From Symbiodinium microadriaticum (lineage: Eukaryota > Sar > Dinophyceae > Suessiales > Symbiodiniaceae): a stretch of DNA of 64,000 nucleotides. This document shows, piece after piece, positions 31,141 to 40,859 of this stretch. The notes beneath the pieces are model-generated. The model was not told where the DNA came from and ran no database searches. It worked only from the letters and a program-made list of their open reading frames with translations. Location of the stretch: assembly GCA_001939145.1 (NCBI GenBank), contig LSRX01000167.1:49231-113230 (forward strand), read 5' to 3'. Each line of letters opens with the position of its first letter. Within the stretch, counting starts at the first letter, position 1. The translations under genes were made by a program, and so were the position numbers.

Positions 31141-31295
31141 TAACCCCCCAGAGACTTATGAAACCCCTCTAGAGTGCACAGAGAATGAGAACCCTAAAAA
31201 GAGCTGTATGTTAGAAGGCCGACGAGTCCGAACCGCTGTGGTCCAAGCCGGTCGTCTCGAAGGTTTAGAGTCCAGAGGTCAGGGCCTAGGATATG
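31140..31295 (+). CDS. Coding-like open stretch
   Basis: Open on + for about 50 codons: ETYETPLECTENENPKKSCM and EGRRVRTAVVQAGRLEG. It runs into the family C element at 31296. No ATG or clear splice sites. Confidence 0.3.
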
Positions 31296-31402
31296 GGCAG
31301 TTCTCTAAATCAGGGTCCCTTTTAGGATCCTTTTGAAAAAGGGGTGCCGTACTATGTTGGGGGCCTATTGAAAGGAACCCTAATTTAGAGAACCACCCAT
31401 AT
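31296..31402. repeat. Inverted-repeat element, family C
   Basis: ATATGGGcAGTTCTCTAAATcAGGGTCCC ... GGaACCCTAATTTAGAGAACcACCCATAT. Other copies: 41931-42024, 54348-54453 and a disrupted one at 25428. Confidence 0.85.
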
Positions 31403-31482
31403 GTTGAGGGATCGGGATGCCCGAAGCTAAGCCCTAAACCAAAAAGCCGAACCTAGAGCTAGCTTTCATAGCTTCATTCTAG

Positions 31483-31571
31483 CATCACTGATTCCAGATG
31501 CCTCCAACATCGAAGTGAAAATGCCCTGGGGCATCTGTATTGTCCGGATGAAACTTGCAGAAGATGTATAG
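31483..31571 (+). CDS. Candidate terminal exon with stop codon
   Basis: Acceptor CTTCATTCTAG|C. Reads SLIPDASNIEVKMPWGICIV then RMKLAEDV and stops at TAG 31569-31571. The frame is also open upstream to about 31456. It is clearly protein-like and probably ends a + gene whose other exons may include 25974, 29820 and 30175. I do not recognise the family. Confidence 0.5.
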
Positions 31572-32282
31572 AACAATAGGCCCTAAACCCCTAAACCCTA
31601 AACCCTATAATCGGTAGGTATGGGGGCTTCGGGTTTGGTGTGACTTTTCAGATCGAACGCCTAAACCCTATCCCCGAAGGCACATCCCTTAAAGCTCTAA
31701 AGAGCCCCAAAGGCGAGGAGCCTCAAACACAAACTCCCAAGCCCCAAGCGCTGAAACCCCCTAAACGCGAAGACACCCTAAGATCCTAAACCCTAAGCCC
31801 GCTTCGTAGTTGAAAGGGTGCACTTTTTTAGCTTTTTGGCATAGTATGACCCCTTAGAGAGCTGGAAGTGTACACTTCTTTTGTGCTTATGAACTCAGCA
31901 CCTAAGCCCGGCAAAGCAACCCTAAACCCTAAACCCTAAACCCTAAACCCTAAAACCCTAAACCCTAAACCCTAAACCGCACCCCGAGGTGAAGTTGGTT
32001 CAGCCGCTAGAGCATCCTGCAGTCGGCCACCCCGGACTCTTAGGGCCAGGATTCCGATCGCCTCTATCGTTTTTTGTAAGCTCTAGGGTTTAGGGTTTGG
32101 GGTTTAGGGTTTTTTCGGGGGTTTAGGGCTTAGGGTTTTAGGGTTTAGGGTTTAGGGTGTTTAGGGGGGATAGGGACCGGCACTTGACAGTCGGATTCTG
32201 GGTGTTGGGGGTCTCCTAAACCAAGAGTGGCTCCGTCCAAACAGGCTTGGCCAGAAATAAACCGTGCCCCCGAAGGCTTCAC
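31572..32282. other. Telomere-like arrays and one Pro/Gly island
   Basis: CCCTAAA at 31570-31605 and 31918-31980, TTTAGGG at 32083-32165. A + island at 32000-32060 (PLEHPAVGHPGLLGPGF) follows TTGGTTCAG. Confidence 0.45.
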
Positions 32283-32585
32283 TAGGGGCTGAATATGGCC
32301 CTAATATATACGGGCTTAACAATATTGTGTCCTAAGGCTTAAGATGGCCTTGATACGGGCTTAATAAGGCATAATAAGTAAGGCTTTAGTAAGGGCTGAA
32401 TATGGCCTTGATACGGGCTTAATGAGGCATAAGAAGGCTTTAGAGCGCTGAATATGGCTTCAATACGGGCTTAACAAGGTATAATATGGCTTTAGTAAGG
32501 GCTTAATCAGCTGTAATGAGGCTCTAGCAGTGATTTAATGTCGCCTGAATAAGGGCTTAATAAAACTTTAACAAAAGACTTGAAT
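32283..32585. repeat. Degenerate minisatellite, unit about 60 bp
   Basis: Repeated GGGCTGAATATGGCCTTGAT and ACGGGCTTAAtAAGGCATAA...GGCTTTAGTAA segments in at least four diverged copies. Not telomere-like and not seen elsewhere in the window. Confidence 0.75.
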
Positions 32586-33013
32586 TCAAGTATAAACCCC
32601 AAACCCTAAATCCCCATACCCCACACCGTTATACCACACCCAAGGGCCAAGTCTTAACATTCAAAATCCTACATGATGAACCTTCAATCCGAAATCCAAA
32701 GCGTCAGAGCTCAAATCCCCAAGCCCTCAACCACAAATCGACAGCCGAATCGTAAGCCCTGCGCCTGTTCCCATGGCTTCGATAAACTGGTCGGGGTGAT
32801 GTAGAAGCCTGAATAATGTCTGACACAATCTAAAGTTTCCCGTTTCAGTGGTCGTACAATGCCACCCAAACCCTAAACCCTAAACCCTAAACCTCACTTT
32901 TATTGCTCTAGTCGAACCTTTAGAGCAACCCCAAAAGGAACCCCTGCTCTAATCATCAACCCCCCTTCTTGCCCTTATGAAACTTGTCCCTGCATCCTTA
33001 ACCCCAATTCTAG

Positions 33014-33091
33014 GGCGTGAAGGAGAGGTTGTTTCCATATGAATCAGCGAGAGGAGCAGAGCAAACAAGGGGCGCAATTCAACTTGAGAAA
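33014..33091 (+). CDS. Candidate exon, charged
   Basis: Acceptor CAATTCTAG|G, phase 0. Reads VKERLFPYESARGAEQTRGA then IQLEK; followed by GAACCTAAACCC, a possible GA donor. Probably part of the + gene at 33-36 kb. Confidence 0.35.
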
Positions 33092-33170
33092 GAACCTAAA
33101 CCCTAAACCCTGGACCCTAAACCCTAAACCCCAAACCCTAAACCCCTAAAGCCCTAATCCGATGTTCCAG

Positions 33171-33235
33171 CCGAATGTTCTTGGCCGAGGCCTCCAAGCG
33201 AGAGGGCAAGGCCAGTGCAGCGTCTAAGTTTCACG
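33171..33235 (+). CDS. Candidate exon, charged helix
   Basis: Acceptor GATGTTCCAG|C and donor CACG|GTTGAG enclose RMFLAEASKREGKASAASKF then H. A degenerate TTTAGGG array follows (33240-33315). Confidence 0.42.
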
Positions 33236-33882
33236 GTTGAGGGGTGTAAGGTTTCGGGCTTTGGGCTTTGGGCTTAGGGTTTAGGGTGTAGGGCTTAGGG
33301 CGTAGGGTTTAGGGTGTGTCGACCAAATTTCCGAAGTAGGTGTATATTTTTTTCGCGCAACGGAGCCATCGCGACGTACGTCCGATATTACGTCCGATAT
33401 TTTCAGAGCAAGAGAATTCCGTCACGAATGTGGAGCTCTAAATCTCCCACCCCAAGAAGCCACCCAAAACTTTTGTAAAAGCTTAATCAAGTCCTTTAGA
33501 TTGGTTTGCATGGGGGCTTTGTGTCAGCAAAAACAGTGGTAGTTCCGTGCTTTGTTCGCATATAACTTGGGGAGCGTCTTCTGTGCCATGTGTCATCAGC
33601 GATAGCTCAGCTTGACGTTATTGTGCTCGTCGTCGTCGTCATGTTAACTTTCCCATTACGGTGACATCCAATACTACGCCCACTGAATACCACTCTCATT
33701 ATTGTCGCGTCAGCAGCAGGCCCATTGTCGGGTGCGCGGGAAGGTGCCATTCAATCGAGAGCACAGCACTCCGGTTTCCTAGCTCGTCAGTAGTGACCTG
33801 CTTTCAAACAGCATGCAATGATCAGTCTCCTATCCCTCCCTCCTTGCCGCCAACATCGATCCCCATAGAAGCCTTGATAGAG

Positions 33883-34737
33883 AGTTTGGATGTTGATGCT
33901 GGAGGAGCTTTTGCGAAATCGCTGGGAAGTGCTCGGTCAGCGCGGCCAGCACGTGAAGAAGTAAGTACGCTCACTGCAAAGCCAGGTTTCGTACCAGCAC
34001 AGGGAGCGTCGGGACGCGAAGCAGCTGTTGCAAGAGACTCTGCCGCAGAAACAACACTTCCGGATAGCTGCGGTGTGGTACATTAGAGCAGCCCTGGCGA
34101 GACCCAATATTTCAGTGGCTGCCCTGGCAGAATTTCTTTCTGATTTCCCGCTGAGCAGGCTCACATCGGGGAATCCAGCATACGCAAATCCAAGGATGCA
34201 TTTTGTTCCATGATCCTGGGGTTCAACAAGGAGGGTGTTTGCAGGAGCGGGCAGTCTTTGGTGGAGGAAGCCAACGGAGATGAGCAGCATGTGTTGGTTG
34301 TTCATGCGCACGACGAAGCTTCCATGCGCATAAGGTCCGTTACTCAGGCCGTTCACTCCGGGGATCCTGTTGCGCGCGTTCCCGGAGCAGCAAGGTCCAG
34401 AACCAAGACATCCACATCGTCGTTGGTGGTGCCATCATGCCCTTCTACACAGAGCTTGTGGCCTTGATGCGGAAAGATGCAACAACCATTGCAGCTTTGC
34501 AGCTTCCATCTTCGGACCTCTGAAAGCCCTTGTTGTGGCACTTCGAACGGGCGTGTAGCGCTCTGGACGTTCAGTCAAATTGAGGCTCATCCATCTGCAA
34601 AGGGCAAGGCTTCAGGTTGACTACAACTTGCTTCTTTTCCGCGCTGCAGCGCTCATCAGGCAAACTTGACTGTCGTTGTTGCCATCTGCAACGAGCAGCT
34701 GCAAAATCCTCCGGAGCAAAATCGATATGTGCAGCTT
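33883..34737 (+). CDS. Multi-exon gene fragment with 39-56 bp introns, unknown function
   Basis: Candidate exons with consistent phase: 33883-33960 (MLMLEELLRNRWEVLGQRG), 34003-34197 (QKQHFRIAAVWYIRAALARP), 34245-34334 (LVEEANGDEQHVLVVHAHDE), 34391-34493 (KVQNQDIHIVVGGAIMPFYT), 34616-34659 (VDYNLLLFRAAALI), 34699-34737 (CKILRSKIDMCS). Introns are GTAAGT...CAG (42 bp), GC-AG (47), GT-AG (56), GC-AG (about 122) and GC-AG (39). The first must be removed because it contains an in-frame stop. Predicted protein is helical and soluble. I recognise no domain. Introns this short contrast with the kilobase introns elsewhere in the window. Confidence 0.55.
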
Positions 34738-34776
34738 GCTCGAGGCTGTTCAAGCATCTCATGGTTAACTACGCAG

Positions 34777-36179
34777 AGGAATTTGGGCATTCGCTGCGGC
34801 TCCTCATCGAGCAGAACATGGAGTTGAGACCAGCAGAGACTCGCAGCAAGCAGCCAGGAGCTTGCAGACGCTTTACGGTACGTCCGTGTTGCCAGACGAT
34901 GTCATCTCGCTGTACATCGCGGAGATAGCCCGCTCACAGCACACGTGCGATGCTGGCACATCGAGAGAGGCAGTGTGCGCAAGGGCAAATGAGATCTTGC
35001 ACAGACGGCTCCTGCGTGTGGAACAGCGACCCATTCCCTCCTGCTTCTTTTTGTTTTCAGGATGCGTGCGCACACTTCTGTTGATGCGTCTCTTGCGGGG
35101 TCCCTTCTGCGGCCTTCAGCACTGGTGCTGTGTGCCCTCGTGAGGACAACCAGAAGCGGCTAGCCAGGTTCAAGACTTTCCATGAAGACCCAAGCATGCT
35201 GGCTCTCTTGAAGAGAGCCTCGGTCTCTTTGCAGCTCATGCAGCACGCGACTGCCATTGCCTGCAGGGAGTCTGGTCCGGAGCCAGCGCTAAAGCAGCTG
35301 GCATCACAGAAAGTGGAGCAGGCAACAAGCTCCCACTTGCAGAGCATCTTGGCCAACTTCTCCAGGGACCTAAGCCTCGATCTGGATGATGTTGTTCTGA
35401 CTCTCTGGATGACACAAAGCCACATATGCATCCGCTTCCATGTCTTCACAAAGTGGCCTTACAAGATCTGGACTTTGTCGAAGCAGTTCAATGCGGCTGT
35501 GTATCTCCACAGCATGGACCAGTTCTTGCAAGAGGACGAGGCCCCCTAATGAAGACATTTCTCCACACTTCCCGTGCCGACCTCCCCAATGATATTCCCC
35601 TCTTGACCTGCTGAGTTAGCGCCGGATGCAGGGTACTCCCTCCTGTTGCGACGGCAGTCGCTTGCGTGTGGAGATACTGCAAGCGCCGCGGCTTTTTTGG
35701 CAGTCCTTGCCGTACAGAAGGAGCTCGACGACATTGTGACGTGCCTTGCCGGTATGCAGCAGCGGCTTACTTGTAATGGTGGCATTTCAAGACCCCAAAA
35801 CAGATTCAGGGCTTCGTGGGTGGTGGGGGTGATACGGCCCGTATGTGGGCTTCGTCTCCGGGGACCCACAAACAGATTCTACATGGCTTCGGCGAGTGCA
35901 TCGAAAACAAGCTTGATCGTTGGAGATTCGAAGCTTTACGAGGCATGGCACTCCAAGAAGCATTTTGACCAGACCCTCCTTGCTGACACGAACATGGTGG
36001 ACAAAGATAAGGCAGCGGCCATTGAGAAATTGATGCAGAAGGACGACTGGAGGTCCGAGGTGCAGGCTTCTCTAGCCACGAGCTTGACGCAAGCATATCT
36101 GGAGATGCTGTCGGAACTCCCTTTCACCAGGTCTTTTGGGAACAGGCCACTACAGACGATCCGGAAGCAGCACTAATTT
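34777..36179 (+). CDS. Continuation of the 33-36 kb gene; frames change, possibly pseudogene in part
   Basis: Protein-like sequence continues in shifting + frames: EEFGHSLRLLIEQNMELRP (about 34776), YGTSVLPDDVISLYIAEIAR (34877-34930), KRLARFKTFHEDPSMLALLK (from 35153) through ANFSRDLSLDLDDVVLTLWM, then KLYEAWHSKKHFDQTLLADT, EKLMQKDDWRSEV and RSFGNRPLQTIRKQH to a TAA at 36174. A strong acceptor (CTCCTGCTTCTTTTTGTTTTCAG|G) ends at 35060. Some joins need short introns, others look like frameshifts, so either unresolved splicing or partial decay is possible. No family recognised. Confidence 0.5.
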
Positions 36180-36277
36180 GCCCTAATTGGTGCTAAATGC
36201 AGTGTAACATACTGAACATAAGCCCTCATGAACACCAAGCTAAAGTCCTTAAGCGTGCCCAAAATCATCGAGCATTT

Positions 36278-36614
36278 AAAGCAGGCACACAGAAGGAACC
36301 GCGTTGTTTTGCTGCGGAATGTGGCCCCGACTCCTTTGGGCACACAGGAGCACTCGAAGGTCTATTTTTTGATAAGAGCAGGAACACACAAAGAAAGGGG
36401 AAGACCTCGACATGGGCACCCGGCCTAATGAAAATGCATTGTTTATACGCAGAATGTAGTAAGCAAAAATCAGCTCAATTTTTCCGGATCGCAGGAGGGC
36501 AGCCTTCCCAGAGGGTTTAGAGCGGGATAGAGCAGGCACGCTAAAAAGAACGGCGCTGTTTTGGTCCAGAATGTGCCCCCGACCCTTTTGGCCACACACG
36601 AGCACTCGAGGGTT
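36278..36614. repeat. Two diverged copies of an approx. 83-bp direct repeat
   Basis: GCAGGCACaCaGAAgGAACCG...GAGCACTCGAAGGT at about 36278-36362 recurs at about 36533-36615 with about 20% divergence, 250 bp apart. Not telomere-like and not palindromic. Confidence 0.7.
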
Positions 36615-36639
36615 CATGTTCCTATCCGGGCTCAGACGT

Positions 36640-37295
36640 CTTGGGTTTAGGGCCTTGAATATAACTATGTATTATTATCAACAGTACTGTCAATACAGAA
36701 TTATGAAGGAATACTTGTACACAGATATGCACTTACCTGCAAATGGCTGTAAGTATGTACCATAATTACCATTTACATTTAGGCAAGACTAGAATGTTAT
36801 GTGTTTACATTCCCGACACTCTTGAATGTGTGAAGGCTTAAGGCTTAAGCTGTAGAGTTTAGGGGATAGGGTGTATGGTTTAGGGTTTTGGGTTTTGGGT
36901 TAAGTCTGTCCATAAGAGGTTTGGGGGGCGGGTTTTCGGGGACTGCGGGTTGCAAGGTTAAGGGCTTGGTTAAGTTCACCTCAAGGATTGAGGCCCTGAG
37001 ACTTGCGGCTCGGGTATTCAGTTTGTCCAAGGTGTAGTCCAGGGTTTAAGGTTCAGTGCCGATGTTTGCATAGGCTATGAGTCTGGTAGTATCATTTATA
37101 TATTATATATTTTTGCCCAGAAGGCTTAACCCGACGACCACCTAGATTCTTATCATGCATGTCGTGGTCGAGTTCCAAATGTGGGGTTTAGTGTTTAGGG
37201 TTTGGGCCGATTGGGACGTGGCAATCGATGTCGTTTCACTGGGATAGAAGCAGGGATGGGATAATTTCTAGCGGTATTTTTGTTAGAGGCCCCCA
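36640..37295. other. Mostly unique non-coding DNA; one minus-strand coding-like island
   Basis: A minus-strand island at about 36985-37040 reads LDYTLDKLNTRAASLRASIL then E, followed on that strand by GTGAAC. TTTAGGG-like units at 36860-36900 and 37185-37205. AT-rich TATATATTATATAT at about 37100. Confidence 0.35.
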
Positions 37296-37659
37296 ATGAT
37301 GACTAGCGTACCCAAAATCCGTGCTCGAACCGCTGTAAGGCCCCTGTTATTAGGAAGCCCACAGACGGATTTCCGAGACAAGGATTGCGCTAGGCCGCAG
37401 TTGCGCTTTGCGTCTTTTCAGACAAGGCCTGTGTGGCATTGTGCAGTTAATATTAATATAGACGCCTCAGAACTAGAACAGGGTTTTGCTGCATGTCATT
37501 ATGTATATAATTTGAGTAAGGGATTGGCAATTGGTGTTTTTCGGGCTTCTGCCACAAGTTTGGACATCCTGGCAGAGGTGCAGCACATGAAGCAGCAGCG
37601 GTTAAGGGGTCGGGTGCCTGCACAAGCAAAGACGTCTTGTAACAGCCTTGCAGACGGCG

Positions 37660-37765
37660 TGCACTCTCCAACAAGCCATGAGGTCTACCTCCACAAGCAG
37701 GACCTGAAGGAGGGGAAGGAGTCGCTGAGCGAGGGGGCCATGGTCCTCCTCGCACATTGGAGCCG
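37660..37765 (+). CDS. Candidate exon at the end of a longer open frame
   Basis: Follows AACAGCCTTGCAG and reads GVHSPTSHEVYLHKQDLKEG then KESLSEGAMVLLAHW. The frame is open from 37296 (207 codons), but its last 50 codons are translated TTTAGGG sequence and its first 100 are unremarkable, so only this part is credible. Confidence 0.35.
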
Positions 37766-38050
37766 GGGGTGGGGTTGGGGTGTAGGGTTTAGTTTAGGGT
37801 TCAGGGCATCTGGTAGAGGGGGGGGGTTGGAGTCGGAGCTTCAAGGACTTATGGTCGTTTTTTCCATGGGGGTTCGTAGCTTTTTAATGGTTTTTGATGG
37901 GGTTTCCGGGTTTGCTTGAGGCCATAAGGTCTTTGGCATGGATTCAGCAGGCGTTTACGCGTAGATTCCCTTAGGGTTGGGGTTTGGCAGGGTGATGCAG
38001 GCCGATTAGAATTAGAACTCTAGTTTATAAGGGTGGTTCTATGGGTTTAC

Positions 38051-38093
38051 CTGGGTTCTGCATCCCAAGACCCTTCACGGCAAGCTCCCCTTC
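38051..38093 (-). CDS. Candidate minus-strand exon
   Basis: On the minus strand CGTGTCGTGGCAG|G and CCCAG|GTAAAC enclose GELAVKGLGMQNP. Both splice signals are good. A second minus island at 38230-38293 (ALGIFPKAQQEQGCAVWRG after TTTAGCAG) could be its upstream neighbour. Confidence 0.35.
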
Positions 38094-38630
38094 CTGCCAC
38101 GACACGCCCGGACACGCGTGGGAGTTGATTTTCGCTTTGGGCTTGCGCTTGGGTTTGGGAGTTAGAGTTTTTAAACCCTAAACCGCCCTAAACCCTAAAC
38201 CCTAAACCTAAGCGTTTGAGGTTTAGGGTTCCCCGCCACACCGCACAGCCCTGCTCCTGCTGCGCTTTCGGGAAGATACCGAGAGCGCCTGCTAAACCAC
38301 AGGAGTGACGATGGACCAACACAAGTACACATAGCGTATACCGGCGTATACATAAACAAGACTCGCAGACTGCAGACGTGGCGACAGCCATCATCATAGT
38401 CAAGTCAGAGGTGGTAGTAGTGAGAAAGTGGTACCGTCACCTTCGTGAGAGCACAAACGCAACTTTCGATCTCGATGTGACATGGCAGGTTAAACCTAAA
38501 CTCTAGACCTTTTAAATCTGAACTCGAAGCCTCAAACCTCAAACCCGGAAGCCTAAATCCCAAACCCTGAAACCGAAACAGAAAGACCCTAAGTCTATTA
38601 ACAACGAAATCCTTTTTCTGCGGGTGCCAG

Positions 38631-38678
38631 GTCTCTGTCAAAGTGTACCTGGACTCCATGGGATTGGGTGCAGTGGAG
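38631..38678 (+). CDS. Candidate exon (first of three phased exons)
   Basis: Acceptor GGGTGCCAG|G and GC donor GAG|GCGAGT enclose exactly 16 codons, VSVKVYLDSMGLGAVE. Ends in phase 0, which fits the exon at 38843. Confidence 0.45.
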
Positions 38679-38842
38679 GCGAGTGCAAAACTTGGTCATT
38701 TTTTTTTTTTGTTGGGGGGGGGGGGGGTTGGGGGCCTTTCTCCTAATGCAAAGCCTAAATACCATAAACCCAAAGCCAACCTAAGGGGCTGCTAGCAAAA
38801 CATCAGGCTGATTTTGCATCCGTGGGCCTTGAAAGCATGTAG

Positions 38843-38905
38843 CCTTGTCGTCGCGAGTTGTTCGATCTGAACCCCGAAGATGGAAACCTTTCCTCAACTC
38901 AGAAT
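38843..38905 (+). CDS. Candidate exon interrupted by an inverted-repeat element
   Basis: Reads RRELFDLNPEDGNLSSTQN after GCATGTAG. It ends at AAT|GTGGGAC, where an inverted-repeat element begins. The 9-bp sequence TCAGAATGT at its end (38899-38907) recurs on the far side of the element (39010-39018), where the frame resumes. Confidence 0.5.
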
Positions 38906-39018
38906 GTGGGACTTTCCGAAAATTAGGGGGTACCTTATTATAAGGATCCTACTATTTAGGGTGCTATATTAGGGTCCCCTATTTTCGGAAGCCTTCATGT
39001 TGCGCCAATCAGAATGTT
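38899..39018. mobile_element. Introner-like inverted-repeat element with 9-bp target duplication
   Basis: Direct repeats TCAGAATGT flank an element whose arms contain TTCCGAAAATTAGGGG and CCCCTATTTTCGGAA. The left duplication supplies GT (AAT|GTGGG) and the right supplies AG (TCAG|AAT), so splicing from 38906 to 39013 would remove 108 bases and keep the frame with one extra Asn codon. Removing the element plus one repeat restores uninterrupted coding (SSTQNVAPLSIT). Confidence 0.65.
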
Positions 39019-39041
39019 GCACCCCTGTCCATTACCATAGG
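39014..39041 (+). CDS. Candidate exon after the introner-like element
   Basis: Reads NVAPLSITI, then G|GTTCAA. It continues the frame of 38843-38905. Confidence 0.4.
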
Positions 39042-39490
39042 TTCAACTTTCCGGAGCTGATTCGGCTTTAGGTCATGAGGGGCTTATGGTTCCTTCCTGT
39101 TGCCATTGTAGTAACTCGTATCTAGTAATATAAGACTTCAACCCTATCTCCCGAACCCTAAAACCCTGGTGGAGTCAGTTCCCCGCCTAACCTTTATGGC
39201 GTCGAGGAACGAAAGCGCGCGAGAAACCGTCCTGAGTCACCTTCCATTTGTGGACCGTGCCGATCGACATCATGGCAGCGCAAGATATACACTCGGTGAA
39301 CGCGGCATGCTCTAGGGCTCACCCACAAGGCAGATCCTGCCAAGCTTGTCCCGTCCACCCACCAGAAGATGACGACGAGGCAACGTGTTATGCGATGGTC
39401 CGTGTTACCTTCAGCAAGCATGGCAGCGGTCGCTGCAAGTCCACTTTGCATGGCATTTTAGCCGCCAGTGGTAAGCTCCGAAATTATTAG

Positions 39491-39760
39491 GCTGTAAGCT
39501 CCGAACTTGTTGGGGGACCTTATCCGAACCGCCCTAAAGCCAGCAAGCAGAGCCCTCAAAGCTCCGCCTTTCTGGAGAATCTGGCCCCAATTGATGTCTC
39601 TGTATTGCATCAGTGCTTTAGCCGGGTTTATCCTCGTCGTTGTGAGAGCATAGAGTGCTGTGTAGGAATCTTGGTGAATGATCGAATGCCAGTCCGTTAC
39701 GCTAGCAAAAACGAAACGGCAAGAACAGCTTCCCGGGTTCAGATGAACCCTAAACCCTAA
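39491..39760 (+). CDS. Open coding-like stretch of 89 codons lacking an upstream ATG
   Basis: Open after TAG 39488-39490, reading SAFLENLAPIDVSVLHQCFS, RVYPRRCESIECCVGILVND, RMPVRYASKNETARTASRVQ. It then runs into a CCCTAAA array and stops. Probable exon start at 39550 (AGCAAGCAG|A). Cys-rich middle. No family recognised. A tandem GTAAGCTCCGAA pair lies just upstream. Confidence 0.45.
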   Translation, partial: AVSSELVGGPYPNRPKASKQSPQSSAFLENLAPIDVSVLHQCFSRVYPRRCESIECCVGILVNDRMPVRYASKNETARTASRVQMNPKP

Positions 39761-39900
39761 ACCCTGGACCCTAAACCCTGAACCCTAAACCCTGAACCCT
39801 AAACCCTGAACCCTAAATTCTAAACCGAGATTAGGGCTTTTCGGATCTGGGGTTTGCGGGTGAGATCCTTAAGTGCTCAGCATGCATTCTGACCCTGCCT

Positions 39901-39985
39901 ATAGTCTCCATTGCTGTTCCTTTTTTGGTTACTAAGGATCCCAAAAGGTAACCACCAAAAAGGAACTACAATGGAGACTGTAGGT
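39901..39985. repeat. Inverted-repeat element, family A
   Basis: TATAGTCTCCATTGcTGTTCCTTTTTTGGTTACTaAGGATCCCAAAAGGTAACCACCAAAAAGGAACTACAATGGAGACTGTA; the arms pair over about 25 bp. A possible 30-bp exon (SIATLAQAG) at 40002-40031 follows, with TTCTAG|A and AAG|GTATGA. Confidence 0.85.
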
Positions 39986-40309
39986 AAACCCTAGATTCTA
40001 GATCCATCGCAACTCTTGCCCAAGCTGGAAGGTATGATGAGAGGTACATCACTTAACAGCAGTACGCTTTCCACACCCTGCCGGCAGCGCCGCATGGAGG
40101 TATCTTGATGTAAGATTATTCCCGTATAGTCCTTGTTTTATAGCCATAGTAGAATATCCTACGCATCACGGTTGTGTCTGGTGATGTGCCAGAGCGTAGC
40201 ACTTCAGTGAGTCACTGCGCAACCTGCGACCAGGGACCCCCGCAATAGATTCAAGTAGATCTCACGAAGGCTTTGAACGTGTCGGGCTCACCACCATCAT
40301 CAGCATCAG

Positions 40310-40467
40310 CATCACCGTTTTTGATATCATCAACACAATCATCGCCGCCCTCCTCCTCCTCCTCTTCCTCGCTCATCGTCAGCTACCTGTTTATGCTCGT
40401 CCTCATGCTCACCCTCATCATCATCATCGTCATCATCATCGTCATCGGCATCGTTTTGCTCGTCGAA

Positions 40468-40507
<40 letters not shown>

Positions 40508-40640
40508 TCATCGCCCTTATCCTCGCCACCATCGTCACCATCACCGTCATCATCGTCATCAACCCGAGCCCCATGCTCATCCTTGTCTTCGTAAGTCGTC
40601 CGGCGGCACCACCGTCGTCGTCGTCGCGGACGTCGGCTGT
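40310..40640. repeat. CATCAT/CGTCGT trinucleotide microsatellite
   Basis: Imperfect (TCA/TCG)n with a pure (GTC)13 core at about 40467-40505. The frames read through it (poly-Val/Ser/Ile on +, poly-Thr/Met on -) are artefacts. Confidence 0.9.
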
Positions 40641-40859
40641 GCCGTCACCGTCGTTCCGCAGTCGGCGTCGGTATCTGCAAGCATCGCTGTGAGCGTCATG
40701 TCCTGCACTGGTGATGGCCACCGCGGTGAACAAACGCAGCACGCACGCATCTTTGTTTCCGAAACTAGTAGATAAAAGTCATCGTTGCCCGGAGACTGTG
40801 CCATGATTCATTCAAATCCCAAAATGCAAAATCGCAAAATCGCCTCGACGACGGCCGTT

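Noticed and set aside
31990-32062. tRNA-like sequence (GGTTCAGCCGCTAGAGCATC)
   Set aside because: Resembles a D-arm, but no acceptor stem pairs, the T-loop consensus GGTTCRANNCC is absent and no anticodon arm fits. The region reads better as a Pro/Gly coding island.
37296-37919. 207-codon frame as one protein
   Set aside because: The C-terminal quarter is translated TTTAGGG sequence and the N-terminal half is unremarkable; only the 37660-37765 part is kept as a candidate exon.
40273-40742. Frames of about 139 and 119 codons on opposite strands
   Set aside because: Both are translations of (CAT/CGT)n trinucleotide repeats; the overlap on opposite strands and the homopolymer runs show composition, not genes.
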